Positions 52,275 to 61,463 of a DNA stretch of 64,000 bases are shown here, in pieces. This DNA comes from Arthrobacter sp. zg-Y820 (GTDB lineage Bacteria; Actinomycetota; Actinomycetes; Actinomycetales; Micrococcaceae). The notes under the pieces were generated by a model, which ran no database searches, was not told the origin of the DNA, and saw only the letters and a list, made by a program, of their open reading frames with translations. The translations under genes and the position numbers were made by a program. Location of the stretch: contig NZ_CP126247.1 of the NCBI RefSeq assembly GCF_030142155.1, positions 744,001 through 808,000 of the forward strand, read 5' to 3'. Position 1 is the stretch's first letter. The number at the start of each line of letters is the position of its first letter.

Positions 52275-53237
52275 ATGGCCAACATCACCACCAGACCGGT
52301 TACCAAGCTGGGAATTGTCGGTGCGGGAAGCGTGGGAACATCGCTTGCCTACGCCGCCATCATCCGGGATGCCGCGCGGGAGATCGCCATCTACGACATC
52401 GACGCCACCCGTGCGGAGGCCGAGGGCCTGGACCTGGCCCACGGCACGCAGTTCACCGGCGCGAACACCGTGACCGGCGGCGGGCGCATCGAGGCCCTCG
52501 CCGGTTCGGACGTCATCGTGATCACCGCCGGGGCGCGTCAAAAGCCGGGGCAGACCCGGCTGGAGCTGGCGGGCGTCAACGTGGACATCATTTCAAAGCT
52601 GATGACGCAGTTAATGGAGCAGGCTCCGGACGCCGTTTACATCCTGGTGACCAATCCCTGCGACGTGCTGACGGTGGCCGCGCAGAAAGTTTCCGGGCTG
52701 CCGCGGAACCGGATCTTCTGTTCCGGCACCGTGCTGGACACCTCCCGCCTGCGGCTGCTCCTCGCCCGGGAAGCGCATGTGCTGATGACCAGCGTGCACG
52801 CCACCATCATTGGTGAGCACGGTGATTCCGAGTTCCCGGTCTGGTCCAACGCCACCATCGGTCCGGTGCCCATCCGGGACTGGAAGATCAGCGGCCGGCA
52901 GGTTTTCACCCAGACGTATCTGGACGCGGTCACCGACGACGTCATCAACGCCGCGTACCGGGTGATCGAGGGCAAGGGCGCCACCAACTACGCCATCGGG
53001 CTCGCCGGCGTTCGGATCGTGGAAGCCGTGATGCAGGCCGAAAACGCGGTGCTTCCCGTCTCGGCGTCCCTGCAGGGCGAATACGGCATCAGCGGCGTCG
53101 CGCTGTCCCTGCCCTCGATCGTGGGCATCAACGGCGTGTACGACATGCTGGAGATGCCGCTGGACGACGCCGAGACCAAGAAGCTGCAGGACTCCGCGGA
53201 GACCCTGCAGAACACGCTGGCCCAGCTCGGGGTGTAG
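52275..53237 (+). CDS. ldh: L-lactate dehydrogenase
   Basis: NAD-dependent L-lactate dehydrogenase, 320 aa. The cofactor loop is GAGSVG (16-21) and the acidic D41/D43 ends strand 2. The mobile loop AGARQKPGQTRLE contains Q89, which selects pyruvate over oxaloacetate, and the catalytic R95. D155 and R158 follow, and H182 is in GEHGDSEFP. The ATG at 52275 is chosen because the protein then starts right before strand 1. It reduces pyruvate to L-lactate, or runs in reverse when lactate is high. It is the third kind of lactate enzyme in this window, 22 kb from lutABC, and has no TGGTCAGACCA site. Confidence 0.93.
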   Translation: MANITTRPVTKLGIVGAGSVGTSLAYAAIIRDAAREIAIYDIDATRAEAEGLDLAHGTQFTGANTVTGGGRIEALAGSDVIVITAGARQKPGQTRLELAGVNVDIISKLMTQLMEQAPDAVYILVTNPCDVLTVAAQKVSGLPRNRIFCSGTVLDTSRLRLLLAREAHVLMTSVHATIIGEHGDSEFPVWSNATIGPVPIRDWKISGRQVFTQTYLDAVTDDVINAAYRVIEGKGATNYAIGLAGVRIVEAVMQAENAVLPVSASLQGEYGISGVALSLPSIVGINGVYDMLEMPLDDAETKKLQDSAETLQNTLAQLGV

Positions 53238-53277
53238 GGCGTGCGCCATGGCCGCCTTAACGCGAACGACGGCGGAT

Positions 53278-53295
53278 ACCTGCGAAACCTGCGAA
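53278..53295. repeat. Tandem 9-mer
   Basis: ACCTGCGAA occurs twice in a row (53278-53286, 53287-53295), about 40 bases past the ldh stop. It is the first of several short repeats in this 287-base convergent gap. Confidence 0.6.
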
Positions 53296-53310
53296 AGGGG
53301 CTGTCATTCT

Positions 53311-53381
53311 CCTGCCAGTTCGGAGGATCCCTGCCACTTTGGAAGATCCCTGCCACTCCGCAGTGGCAGGGAACTTCCAAA
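53311..53381. repeat. Tandem and inverted 19-bp word element after ldh
   Basis: Two tandem units, CCTGCCAGTTCGGAGGATC (53311-53329) and CCTGCCACTTTGGAAGATC (53330-53348), are followed by a partial third copy and an inverted copy. The last copies form a hairpin: arms CCCTGCCACT (53348-53357) and AGTGGCAGGG (53362-53371), extended by TTTGGAAG (53338-53345) and CTTCCAAA (53374-53381) after one mismatch. It may end the ldh transcript. No T-run follows. Confidence 0.75.
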
Positions 53382-53524
53382 CCGGTCGATTTATACCAAA
53401 CCGGAGGGATTCGGGCCGGCCGGCTGCGTTGGCCCACCTATTCGCTCCAGGACGGCGTCCATGACCCCGGAACCCCGGACGCCGGAACCACAACCGGCCG
53501 GAGCCCCGGAGGGCGCGCGCGGAA

Positions 53525-55036
53525 CTAGACGCGGGCGGGCTCTGCCGGTGCGGCGCCGCCCTTGGCGATTCGCACGGCGTCGTCGAACTCGGCGTCGATC
53601 TCAGCTGAGGGCTTGTACGTCAGCCGGCTGACCACCACGGTGAGCACCAGGTTGATGATGAAGCCCGGAATAATTTCGTAGACATCGCCGAGGACGCCTG
53701 GCATTTCGAACGTGCCCCACAGGAAGGCAACCGCGGCGCCGGCGATCATGCCGGTCAGCGCGCCGGCAGTGGTGAGCCGGCGCCAGTAGAGGGCGAGCAG
53801 GATGGTGGGGCCGAAGGCCGCGCCGAAGCCGGCCCAGGCAAAGCCCACCAGTTCCAGGATCGAGGCGTTGCGGTCCAGGGCGATCAGGATCGACACCACC
53901 GACACCAGCAGCACACCCATGCGGCCGAGCATCACCAGGGACCGCGGCGAAGCATCGCGCTTGAACGCAATCTTGTACAGGTCCTCCACCAGGGCCGAGG
54001 ACGTCACAATCAGCTGGGAGGAAATCGTGCTCATGATCGCGGCCAGCACGGCGGCCAGGACAAATCCGGCCACCAGCGGGTGGAAGAAGAACTGGGCCAG
54101 GCTCAGGAACACTGCCTCGGGATCGGCCAGCGTGAGGTCGTTCTGTTGGAAGTACGCAGCGCCGATCAGTGCCGTCATGATGGCGCCGATCACGGTCAGG
54201 AGCATCCAGGCGACGCCGATCCGGCGTCCGGCCACGGCATCCTGCGGGGAGCGCAGGGCCATGAAGCGCACGATGATGTGCGGCTGGCCGAAGTAGCCCA
54301 GGCCCCAGGCCAGGGCAGAGATGACGCCCACCGCGGTGCCGCCGGCAATCGGGTCCAGCATGTCCGGGTTGATCTCGCGCAGTGAATCGGTCATGCCGCC
54401 CAGGCCGCCGACCTGGGTCAGGCCGACCAGCGGCACCATAACCAGTGCAACCAGCATCATCAGGCCCTGGACGACGTCGGTGTAGCTGGCGGCGAGGAAA
54501 CCGCCGAAGAGGGTGTAGGCAATGGTCACGCCGGCCACGATCAGCATGCCGATCAGGTAGCTGGAGCCGAACGAGCTCTCAAAGAACACGCCGCCGGCCA
54601 CCATTCCGGAGGAAACGTAGAACGTGAAGAAGATCAGGATGATCAGGCCGGAGACCACGCGCAGCACGCGGGAGCGGTCCTTGAGCCGGTTCTCCAGGAA
54701 GCTGGGCACCGTGATGGAGTTGTTCGACACCAGGGTGTAGGACCGCAGCCGCGGGGCTACGAACTTCCAGTTCAGCCATGCGCCGGCGGTGAGGCCGACG
54801 GCGATCCAGCCTTCCACCAGCCCGGAAACGTAGATGGCGCCCGGCAGTCCCATCAGCAGCCAGCCGGACATGTCGGACGCGCCGGCGCTCAGCGCGGCAA
54901 CTCCGGGCTTCAGGTCCCGGCCCGCCAGCATGTAGTCGTCGAGGTCGGTGGTGCGCCGGTAGGCCCACCAGCCAATCGCCAACATGGCGAGCATGTAGAT
55001 CGCCATGGCGATCAGCTTGTATGTCTGGTCAGTCAT
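53525..55036 (-). CDS. Sodium/solute symporter, PutP type
   Basis: A 503-aa Na+ symporter of the SSS family with 13 segments, closest by motif to the proline transporter PutP: WWAYRRTTDLDDYMLAGRDLKPGVAALSAGASDMSGWLLMGLPGA in helices 1-2, GYFGQPHIIVRFMALRS in helix 6, and AAIMSTISSQLIVTSSALVEDLYK in helix 8 with the sodium-binding Ser/Thr residues. It lies 95 bases downstream of the aldehyde dehydrogenase gene on the same strand and could be read with the amine operon. Proline is the likely but unproven cargo. Confidence 0.88.
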   Translation of the reverse strand: MTDQTYKLIAMAIYMLAMLAIGWWAYRRTTDLDDYMLAGRDLKPGVAALSAGASDMSGWLLMGLPGAIYVSGLVEGWIAVGLTAGAWLNWKFVAPRLRSYTLVSNNSITVPSFLENRLKDRSRVLRVVSGLIILIFFTFYVSSGMVAGGVFFESSFGSSYLIGMLIVAGVTIAYTLFGGFLAASYTDVVQGLMMLVALVMVPLVGLTQVGGLGGMTDSLREINPDMLDPIAGGTAVGVISALAWGLGYFGQPHIIVRFMALRSPQDAVAGRRIGVAWMLLTVIGAIMTALIGAAYFQQNDLTLADPEAVFLSLAQFFFHPLVAGFVLAAVLAAIMSTISSQLIVTSSALVEDLYKIAFKRDASPRSLVMLGRMGVLLVSVVSILIALDRNASILELVGFAWAGFGAAFGPTILLALYWRRLTTAGALTGMIAGAAVAFLWGTFEMPGVLGDVYEIIPGFIINLVLTVVVSRLTYKPSAEIDAEFDDAVRIAKGGAAPAEPARV

Positions 55037-55131
55037 TAGGAATGCCGTTCACTCTGGTTACGTATCTCGGTCCGGCCCGAAGGCCCGTCCAAGTATGCCA
55101 AGGGTCACACGGGGCGGGAAATCGCGGCGGT

Positions 55132-56658
55132 TCAGCGCAACCGGAAGACGGTGTCCTGCCAGTCCTTGTGGGCCGCGGTGTCCCGGCTCATCATGACGTG
55201 CTTGATGTTGGTGTAGTCCTGCAGCGAGTACGCGGACATGTCCTTGCCGAAGCCCGATCCCTTGTACCCGCCGTGCGGCATTTCCGAGATGATCGGAATG
55301 TGCTCGTTGATCCAGACGCAGCCCGCTGAAAGTTCCGCCGCGGCGCGCAGCGACCGGTTCAGGTCCCGGGTCCAGGCGGAGGCCGCGAGCCCGTACGGGG
55401 TGTCGTTGGCCAGCGCCAGTCCCTCGTCGTCGGTGTCAAAGGGCAGGGCGGTGAGCACCGGGCCGAACACCTCCTGCTGCACGATTTCCGACTCCTGCGC
55501 GGCACCGGCCACCAGCGTCGGGCGGTAGTAGGCGCCGGCGGCCAGGGGGCCGCCCGGCGCGCTTCCGCCGGCCAGGATCCGCGCTCCGGCGTCCCGGGCG
55601 CGGGTGACGAAGCCGGCCACCCGGTCCCGGTGCGCATGCGAGATCAATGCGCCCAGATCCGTGGCCTCATCCCGCGGATCGCCCAGGACCACCCGGTCCA
55701 TGAGCTCGGCCACGCGTGCGGTGAAGGCCTCGAACAGCGGGCCCTGGATGTAGGCGCGGGTGGCGGCGGTGCAGTCCTGGCCGCCGTTGATGATGGCCGC
55801 GGCCACGGCACCGTGGGCGGCCGCCTCAACATCGGCGTCGTCGAAGACCACCAGCGGTGCCTTGCCGCCGAGCTCCAGATGCACGCGTTTGCCGGTGCGG
55901 GCGGCCAGCGCCATGATGTGGCGGCCGACGGCGGTGGACCCGGTGAAGGACGTCATGGCCACGTCCGGATGGGTCACCAAGGCCTCGCCGGCGGTCCGGC
56001 CGGAGCCGGTGACAATGTTGATCACCCCGTCCGGAATCCCCGCCGCAGCTGCCGCCTCCGCGAACAGCAGCGAGGTTCCCGGGGTGAGTTCGGAGGGCTT
56101 GAGCACAATGGTGTTGCCGGCTGCGACGGCCGGCAGGATCTTCCAGCCCGCCATCTGCAGCGGATAGTTCCACGGCGTTATGGAACCCACCACCCCGACG
56201 GCTTCGCGCCGGATCATGGAGGTGGCGTCCCGGGCGTACTCCCCGGCGGAGAGACCGTCCAGGGCACGGGCCGCACCGGCGAAGAACACCGCGTTGTCGA
56301 TGGTTCCGGGCACGTCAAACCCGGAGGCCAGCCGGATGCTCTTGCCGGTCTGCTCGGATTCGACGGCCGCGAGCAGATCCGCGCGGTCCCGCAGCTGCGC
56401 GGCCAGCCGGTGCAGGGCATCGGACCGCTCGGCGGGGGTGGAGCGGGACCACGCGGGAAAAGCAGCCCGGGCAGCGCCGACCGCAGCGTCCACATCGCCG
56501 GCATCCGCGTAGCGCAGGGTTTCCGCGGTGTCCCCGGTGGCGGGGTTGATGCGCTCAGCTTCCTCCCCGTGGCCGTGCCGGTAGGTGCCGTTGATGAACT
56601 GGTGGCCGTCGGGAAAGGCCTGCCCGCCGGAGAACCGGGCGGTTGCTTCGCCGCTCAT
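55132..56658 (-). CDS. Aldehyde dehydrogenase, probable gamma-aminobutyraldehyde dehydrogenase
   Basis: A 508-aa NAD(P)-dependent aldehyde dehydrogenase. Catalytic residues are E262 in VHLELGGKAPLVVF and C296 in NGGQDCTAATR; the cofactor is bound by TPWNYPLQMAGWK and SFTGSTAVGRHIM. NGGQDC is the form seen in aminobutyraldehyde and betaine-aldehyde dehydrogenases. In this operon it should oxidise the aminoaldehyde made by the transaminase or the amine oxidases. The start overlaps the preceding FAD oxidase stop by four bases (ATGA). It is the last gene of the Lrp-headed operon unless putP is included. Confidence 0.88.
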   Translation of the reverse strand: MSGEATARFSGGQAFPDGHQFINGTYRHGHGEEAERINPATGDTAETLRYADAGDVDAAVGAARAAFPAWSRSTPAERSDALHRLAAQLRDRADLLAAVESEQTGKSIRLASGFDVPGTIDNAVFFAGAARALDGLSAGEYARDATSMIRREAVGVVGSITPWNYPLQMAGWKILPAVAAGNTIVLKPSELTPGTSLLFAEAAAAAGIPDGVINIVTGSGRTAGEALVTHPDVAMTSFTGSTAVGRHIMALAARTGKRVHLELGGKAPLVVFDDADVEAAAHGAVAAAIINGGQDCTAATRAYIQGPLFEAFTARVAELMDRVVLGDPRDEATDLGALISHAHRDRVAGFVTRARDAGARILAGGSAPGGPLAAGAYYRPTLVAGAAQESEIVQQEVFGPVLTALPFDTDDEGLALANDTPYGLAASAWTRDLNRSLRAAAELSAGCVWINEHIPIISEMPHGGYKGSGFGKDMSAYSLQDYTNIKHVMMSRDTAAHKDWQDTVFRLR

Positions 56659-58091
56659 GAGTCAAACCCCATTCCTGCGTAATCCAGCGCCTTGAGCCAC
56701 GGCCCGCGCCGGCCCTGCCGGCGGTCGGCGCGGACCATTGCCGCCGTCGTCGCCTTGATGCCCAGCCAGGCCGCCGGTTCCGGCGGAAACGGCAGCGGTT
56801 TTTTCCGAACCATTTCCAGCCGGGTGCGTTCGGTTTGCGTGCCGGAGAGCAGGTCCAGCAGCACGTTGGCGGCGAAGCGCGTGGCTCCCACACCCAGTCC
56901 GGTGAAGCCTGCGGTGTACGCGACAGCGGACTGGTGGGCGGTTTCGAAGAACGGAAAGAACCTGCTGCAGGTGTCCACCGCTCCGCCCCAGGCGTGGCTG
57001 AAGGCAAGGCCGTCGAGCTGGGGAAAGGTGGCGCGGAAGTGCGCGGCCAGCCGGTCGAAGGTTTCCCGGCGCTGGTCGTAATCGGGCCGCAGCGTCCGGC
57101 CGTAGTGGTAGACCGCGTCGTAGCCGCCGAACAGGATCCGGGGCCGGCCGGAGGCGTCGGTGGTCAGGCGGTAGTAGTGGAACCGGTTGTTCAGGTCGCT
57201 CAGTCCCTGCCGGTTGTGCCAGCCGACGGCGGCGAGCTGGCCGTCGCTGAGCGGTTCGGTCATCAGGGCGTAGTCGTAAACCGGCACCGTGTGCAGGCGG
57301 GTCCGGCGCAGCAGCGACGGAAACGCATTGGTGCCCAGCGCCGCGTGCCGAGCGGTGACGGTGCCGCCGTCGGTGGTCAGCCGAATCCGGTTTCCGTCCG
57401 GGTGCAGCGCCCGGACGGGGGTGTTTTCGCAGATCACGACGCCGGCCTCCCGGCAGGCGCGCGCCAGGCCCCACGCCAGCCGGGCCGGGTTGAGCAGTGC
57501 TGTGCTTTCCCGATCCCACAGGCCGGCGAGGTAGAGCGGGGAGTCCACCTCCTTGCGGACGGCTTCCCCGTCCAGGAAGACCAGTCCCGGATCGTCCGCT
57601 GCCTCCTCCGCGAGCTCCGCCACCTGATGCGCTTCGGTGGCCACTGACAGGCTTCCGGTCCATTCGAACCCGCAGTCGATCCCGTACCTCTTAACGGTCT
57701 CCGCCAGCTCGTGCAGGTTCTCCCGCCCCAGCTGCTCCAGCCGATGTGCCTCGCCGGGCAGGTGCTTTTCGCCGTTGGCCTTGCCGTGCGTCAGGCTGGC
57801 CTCGCAGAATCCGCCGTTGCGCCCCGACGCTGCCCAGCCGATCCGGCGGCCCTCCAGCAGCAGCACCCTTCGGCCGGGATCGCGTTCCTTGGCCATCAGC
57901 GCCGTCCACAGGCCGGTGTAACCGCCGCCCACGACGGCCAGATCGGTGTCCGTGCCGGCCTGCAGGGCGGGCAGCTCGGCCGGCCGGTCGGGGTCGTCCA
58001 GCCAGTAGGGGAGGGCCGCCGCACCTGCGAGGGCGCCGGCGACACGGTGCGGCGGATGCCGGCGTTCGGCTAGGTCATAGACGGTGGGCAT
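56655..58091 (-). CDS. FAD-dependent amine oxidoreductase (DAO family), copy 1
   Basis: A 478-aa flavoenzyme of the DAO family, similar in plan to gamma-glutamylputrescine oxidase. The dinucleotide loop VVGGGYTGLWTALMAKERDPGRRVLLLEG is at about residues 52-80, followed by GWAASGRNGGFCEASL. The C-terminal half holds HAWGGAVDTCSRFFPFF and TAGFTGLGVGATRFAANVLLDL. It shares the GYTGLWTA...GRNGG layout with the next gene, so the two arose by duplication but are now far apart in sequence. The substrate is probably a primary amine or amino acid derived from polyamines. Confidence 0.83.
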   Translation of the reverse strand: MPTVYDLAERRHPPHRVAGALAGAAALPYWLDDPDRPAELPALQAGTDTDLAVVGGGYTGLWTALMAKERDPGRRVLLLEGRRIGWAASGRNGGFCEASLTHGKANGEKHLPGEAHRLEQLGRENLHELAETVKRYGIDCGFEWTGSLSVATEAHQVAELAEEAADDPGLVFLDGEAVRKEVDSPLYLAGLWDRESTALLNPARLAWGLARACREAGVVICENTPVRALHPDGNRIRLTTDGGTVTARHAALGTNAFPSLLRRTRLHTVPVYDYALMTEPLSDGQLAAVGWHNRQGLSDLNNRFHYYRLTTDASGRPRILFGGYDAVYHYGRTLRPDYDQRRETFDRLAAHFRATFPQLDGLAFSHAWGGAVDTCSRFFPFFETAHQSAVAYTAGFTGLGVGATRFAANVLLDLLSGTQTERTRLEMVRKKPLPFPPEPAAWLGIKATTAAMVRADRRQGRRGPWLKALDYAGMGFDS

Positions 58092-58132
58092 GGGTTCTCT
58101 TTCTCAACGGTCAGGGTGGTTCGGTCGGATGC

Positions 58133-59488
58133 TCATCGGCCGGAGACCAGGTCAGCGGCGCGTGCCAGCGGGGAGGTGGCTGCGCTCCGGGTGCGGTTTT
58201 CCCGCCGGTCGGCGGCGTAGTACGCCTGGTACATGGCTCTCACGCCCAGCCAGCGCAGCGGTTCCGGCTCCCAACGGCGGACCGTCCGGTTCACCCAGGG
58301 CATGACGGTCAGCTCCGTGTCCTCGCCCAGGACCAGGTCCCGCAGCGTGCGTCCGGCCAGGTTGGCCGCAGCCACGCCGGTCCCCACGTAGCCGCCGGCC
58401 CAGCCGACGCCGGTGGACGGATCCAGTCCCACCGTTGCCTTCCAATCGCGCGGCACGCCCAGGACACCGGACCAGGCCTGCTCGATCCGGGTGTCGCGCG
58501 CCGCGGGGAACATTTCGCCGAGCAGGGAGTGCAGCCGGCGGACGGTGGCGGGCGCCGTGGCGCCGTCGTCATCCGTGCGGGAACCGAACCGGTAAGGAAC
58601 GCCGCGTCCGCCCAGGGCGATCCGGCCGTCCGCCGTGCGCTGGGCATACATGTAGGCGTGGGCCATGTCGGCGATGGCTTCCATGCCGTTCCAACCGATC
58701 TCCGCCCAGGCGCTCGCCGGAAGCGGCTCGGTAACGATCATTGAGGAGTTCATCGGCAGCCAGTCACGGTGAGAACGCCGCAGCCCAGCGGTGAATCCCT
58801 CGGTGGCCCGCAGGACGTGGCGGCACCGCACGACGCCGCGGGAGGTCACCGCGGTGCCGGTGCGGATTTCTGTGACGGGCGTGTCCTCGTAGAGCCGCAC
58901 GCCCATCGCCTCGACTGTGCGGGCCAGTCCGCGGACGAGCTTGGCCGGCTGCACCCGCGCGCAGTGCGGCTGGTACAGGCCGCCGAGGGAGCCGGCCACC
59001 GCTGCCCGGCCGTCGGCCTCGCGGCGGTCCAGCAACCGGGCTCCGGCTTCGGGCCACTGCGCCTCGTCGGCGGCCCAGGCCTGCAGCCGCGCGAGCTGCG
59101 CCGGGTTCCGCGCCAGGTTCAGCTCGCCGCCCTTGACGATGTCGGCGTCGATTCCTTCCGCCGCCGCCACGCTGATCACCTCGTCCACGGTGTCGTTGAG
59201 CAGCTCCTGGAACCGGCCGACGACGGCGCGGCCGGAGGTTCGGACGTACTGGGTGCGGCCCCCGGTGATGCTGTTGGTGAGCCAGCCGCCGTTGCGGCCC
59301 GAGGCGCCGAACCCGGCGAACCGGGCTTCCAGCACGGCAATGTCGAGCCCGGGTTGGGCCTGCTTCAGGTAGTACGCGGTCCACAGGCCGGTGTAGCCCG
59401 CACCGACAATAACGACGTCGGCGGTCGAGTCCCCCGCCAGCGCGGGCCGGGGCTGCGGCAGCCCCTCGGCTGCGTGCCAGAAGGACAC
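58133..59488 (-). CDS. FAD-dependent amine oxidoreductase (DAO family), copy 2
   Basis: A 451-aa flavoenzyme of the same family as the neighbour. The FAD loop is VIVGAGYTGLWTAYYLKQAQPGLDIAVLE (29-57), then GFGASGRNGGWLTNS. Near the end come EQAWSGVLGVPRDWKATVGLD and GGYVGTGVAAANLAGRTLRDL. The start is a GTG at 59488 with a weak ribosome site, 25 bases after the transaminase gene. Two oxidases in one operon suggest that two amine substrates, or two successive oxidations, are handled. Confidence 0.83.
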   Translation of the reverse strand: MSFWHAAEGLPQPRPALAGDSTADVVIVGAGYTGLWTAYYLKQAQPGLDIAVLEARFAGFGASGRNGGWLTNSITGGRTQYVRTSGRAVVGRFQELLNDTVDEVISVAAAEGIDADIVKGGELNLARNPAQLARLQAWAADEAQWPEAGARLLDRREADGRAAVAGSLGGLYQPHCARVQPAKLVRGLARTVEAMGVRLYEDTPVTEIRTGTAVTSRGVVRCRHVLRATEGFTAGLRRSHRDWLPMNSSMIVTEPLPASAWAEIGWNGMEAIADMAHAYMYAQRTADGRIALGGRGVPYRFGSRTDDDGATAPATVRRLHSLLGEMFPAARDTRIEQAWSGVLGVPRDWKATVGLDPSTGVGWAGGYVGTGVAAANLAGRTLRDLVLGEDTELTVMPWVNRTVRRWEPEPLRWLGVRAMYQAYYAADRRENRTRSAATSPLARAADLVSGR

Positions 59489-59513
59489 CCGCCCGTTGAC
59501 GGTCGGCGCATGC

Positions 59514-60950
59514 CTAGAGATGGTTCATCCCCTCGCTGAGCACGCTGCGCAGGATCGCCTCGATCTGGTCGAATTCCGGCTGGCCCATGGTCAGGGGCGG
59601 GGCCAGCTGAATGACCGGATCGCCTCGGTCATCGGCGCGGCAGTACAGGCCGGCGTCGTACAGGGCGGTGGACACGTAGCCGCGCAGCAGGCGCTCGGAC
59701 TCCTCGTCGGTGAACGTTTCCTTGGTGGTTTTGTCCTTCACGAGCTCGATCCCGTAGAAGTAGCCCTCGCCGCGGACGTCGCCCACGATCGGCAGGTCCA
59801 GGAGCCGTTCCAGCGTGGCGCGGAAGGCCGGGGCGTTGGTCCGGACCCGGTCGTTGAGCTGCTCCCGGTCGAAGATGTCCAGGTTGGCCATGGCGACGGC
59901 GGCGGAGACCGGATGCCCGCCGAAGGTGTAGCCGTGGTAGAAGGTGGTGTCGCCCTTGGTGAACGGTTCGAACAGGCGGTCGGTTGCGATCATGGCGCCG
60001 ATGGGGGCGTAGCCGCTGGTCATTCCCTTGGCGCAGGTGATGATGTCGGGCTGAAAGCCAAAGTCGGTGGACGCGAACATCGAGCCGATGCGGCCGAAGG
60101 CGCAGATGGTTTCGTCAGCGACCAGCAGGACGTCGTACTGGTCGCAGATCTCCCGGACCCGGGCGAAGTAGCCGGGGGGCGGCGGAAAGCAGCCGCCGGA
60201 GTTCTGCACCGGCTCCAGGAACACTGCCGCCACGGTGTCGGCGCCTTCGAATTCGATGGCTTCACCGATCCGGTCCGCCGCCCAGCGGCCAAAGGCCTCC
60301 GGATCGGACAGGCCGGCGGGCGCCCGGTACTGGTTGGTGTTGGGGACCCGGAAGGCGCCGGGAACCAGCGGTTCAAAGGGTGCCTTCATGTCCGGGATGC
60401 CGGTGATGGACAGGGCGCCCTGCGGAGTGCCGTGGTAGGCGACGGCCCGCGAGATGACCTTGGTCTTCCCCGGCTTGCCGGTCAGCTTGAAAAACTGCTT
60501 GGCCAGCTTCCACGCGGACTCGACGGCCTCGCCGCCGCCGGTCGTAAAGAAGACCCGGTTCAGGTCCCCGGGAGCCCCGGCCGCCAAACGCTCCGCCAAA
60601 TCGATGGCCGGCGGATGCGCATAGGACCACAGCGGCATGAAGGCCAGCTCCCGGGACTGCCGGGCAGCGGCCTCGGCCAGCTCTTCGCGGCCGTGGCCCA
60701 CCTGGACGGCGAAGAGGCCGGCCAGGCCGTCGATCAGTTCATGCCCTCGGTCGTCGTAGAGCAGGTGGCCGCTGCCGCGGGTGATGATGGGAACGTTGCC
60801 GCCGGCGGCGGAGCCGGAGTGGCGTGCCATGTGCATCCACAAATGGTCCCGGGCGGCCTGCTGCCGGTCGGTGCCGCGCGGGGTGACAGCGCCGCGCGGC
60901 GTGCGGGCCGGGGTCGGCTCGATTGAAGGCTGAACTGTTGTATCGGTCAT
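59514..60950 (-). CDS. Class III PLP aminotransferase, probable polyamine/omega-amino acid transaminase
   Basis: A 478-aa fold-type I transaminase. The PLP lysine is K308 in ITCAKGMTSGYAPIGA, and D279 in VADETICAFGRIG pairs with the pyridine nitrogen. FTTGGGEAVESAWKLAKQFF binds the phosphate. The sequence pattern is that of putrescine/beta-alanine/GABA:pyruvate transaminases (the YapP-like omega group). It overlaps the Lrp gene by four bases, so regulator and enzyme are translated together. The substrate is inferred from the importer and aldehyde dehydrogenase nearby. Confidence 0.87.
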   Translation of the reverse strand: MTDTTVQPSIEPTPARTPRGAVTPRGTDRQQAARDHLWMHMARHSGSAAGGNVPIITRGSGHLLYDDRGHELIDGLAGLFAVQVGHGREELAEAAARQSRELAFMPLWSYAHPPAIDLAERLAAGAPGDLNRVFFTTGGGEAVESAWKLAKQFFKLTGKPGKTKVISRAVAYHGTPQGALSITGIPDMKAPFEPLVPGAFRVPNTNQYRAPAGLSDPEAFGRWAADRIGEAIEFEGADTVAAVFLEPVQNSGGCFPPPPGYFARVREICDQYDVLLVADETICAFGRIGSMFASTDFGFQPDIITCAKGMTSGYAPIGAMIATDRLFEPFTKGDTTFYHGYTFGGHPVSAAVAMANLDIFDREQLNDRVRTNAPAFRATLERLLDLPIVGDVRGEGYFYGIELVKDKTTKETFTDEESERLLRGYVSTALYDAGLYCRADDRGDPVIQLAPPLTMGQPEFDQIEAILRSVLSEGMNHL

Positions 60951-61408
60951 CTTGTGCCCCAGTTGTAGGCCTGCTTCCGCAGGGAGAGATACATGAACGT
61001 TTCAGTGCCGGTGACGCCGGGAATGGCACGGATCCGGTTGACCAGCGCCATCAGGTCCTCATCATTGGCGCAGACCACTTCCGCAAAAATGTCGAAGGAG
61101 CCGGCGGTCACCACGCAGTAGTCCACCTGCTCAAGCGCGGCGATCCGGTCCGCCGTTGCCACCACCTCGCCGCTGGTCCGAACGCCCAGCATCGCCTGCC
61201 GGGCGAACCCGAGCTGCAGCGGATCCGTGACGGCAACAATCTGCATGACCCCGGCGTCGGTGAGCTTTTGGACCCGCTGCCGGACTGCCGCCTCCGAGAG
61301 GCCCACAGCCTTGCCGATGGCCGCATAGGACCGGCGCCCATCCGCCTGGAGCTGTTCAATGATGGCTTTGGAGGCTTCGTCAACGCCCGACGCCGGTGCG
61401 GATTCCAC
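60947..61408 (-). CDS. Lrp/AsnC-family regulator of the amine operon
   Basis: A 153-aa feast/famine regulator. The HTH is IIEQLQADGRRSYAAIGKAVGLSEAAVRQRVQKL given here in its parts: scanning helix YAAIGKAVG, recognition helix SEAAVRQRVQKL. An RAM domain follows (VVTAGSFDIFAEVVCANDEDLMALV, then IPGVTGTETFMYL). The GTG at 61408 has GAAAGG ahead. It is the first gene of a five-gene operon and divergent from the PotD gene. The shared region is AT-rich and contains paired half-sites at two-turn spacing, so it probably controls both directions in response to an amine or amino acid. Confidence 0.9.
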   Translation of the reverse strand: MESAPASGVDEASKAIIEQLQADGRRSYAAIGKAVGLSEAAVRQRVQKLTDAGVMQIVAVTDPLQLGFARQAMLGVRTSGEVVATADRIAALEQVDYCVVTAGSFDIFAEVVCANDEDLMALVNRIRAIPGVTGTETFMYLSLRKQAYNWGTR

Positions 61409-61463
61409 AGTTTGGAGTGCCTTTCTGTTCGCTTTTCGTACACGGCCGGGCCGCGCCTGAGTG

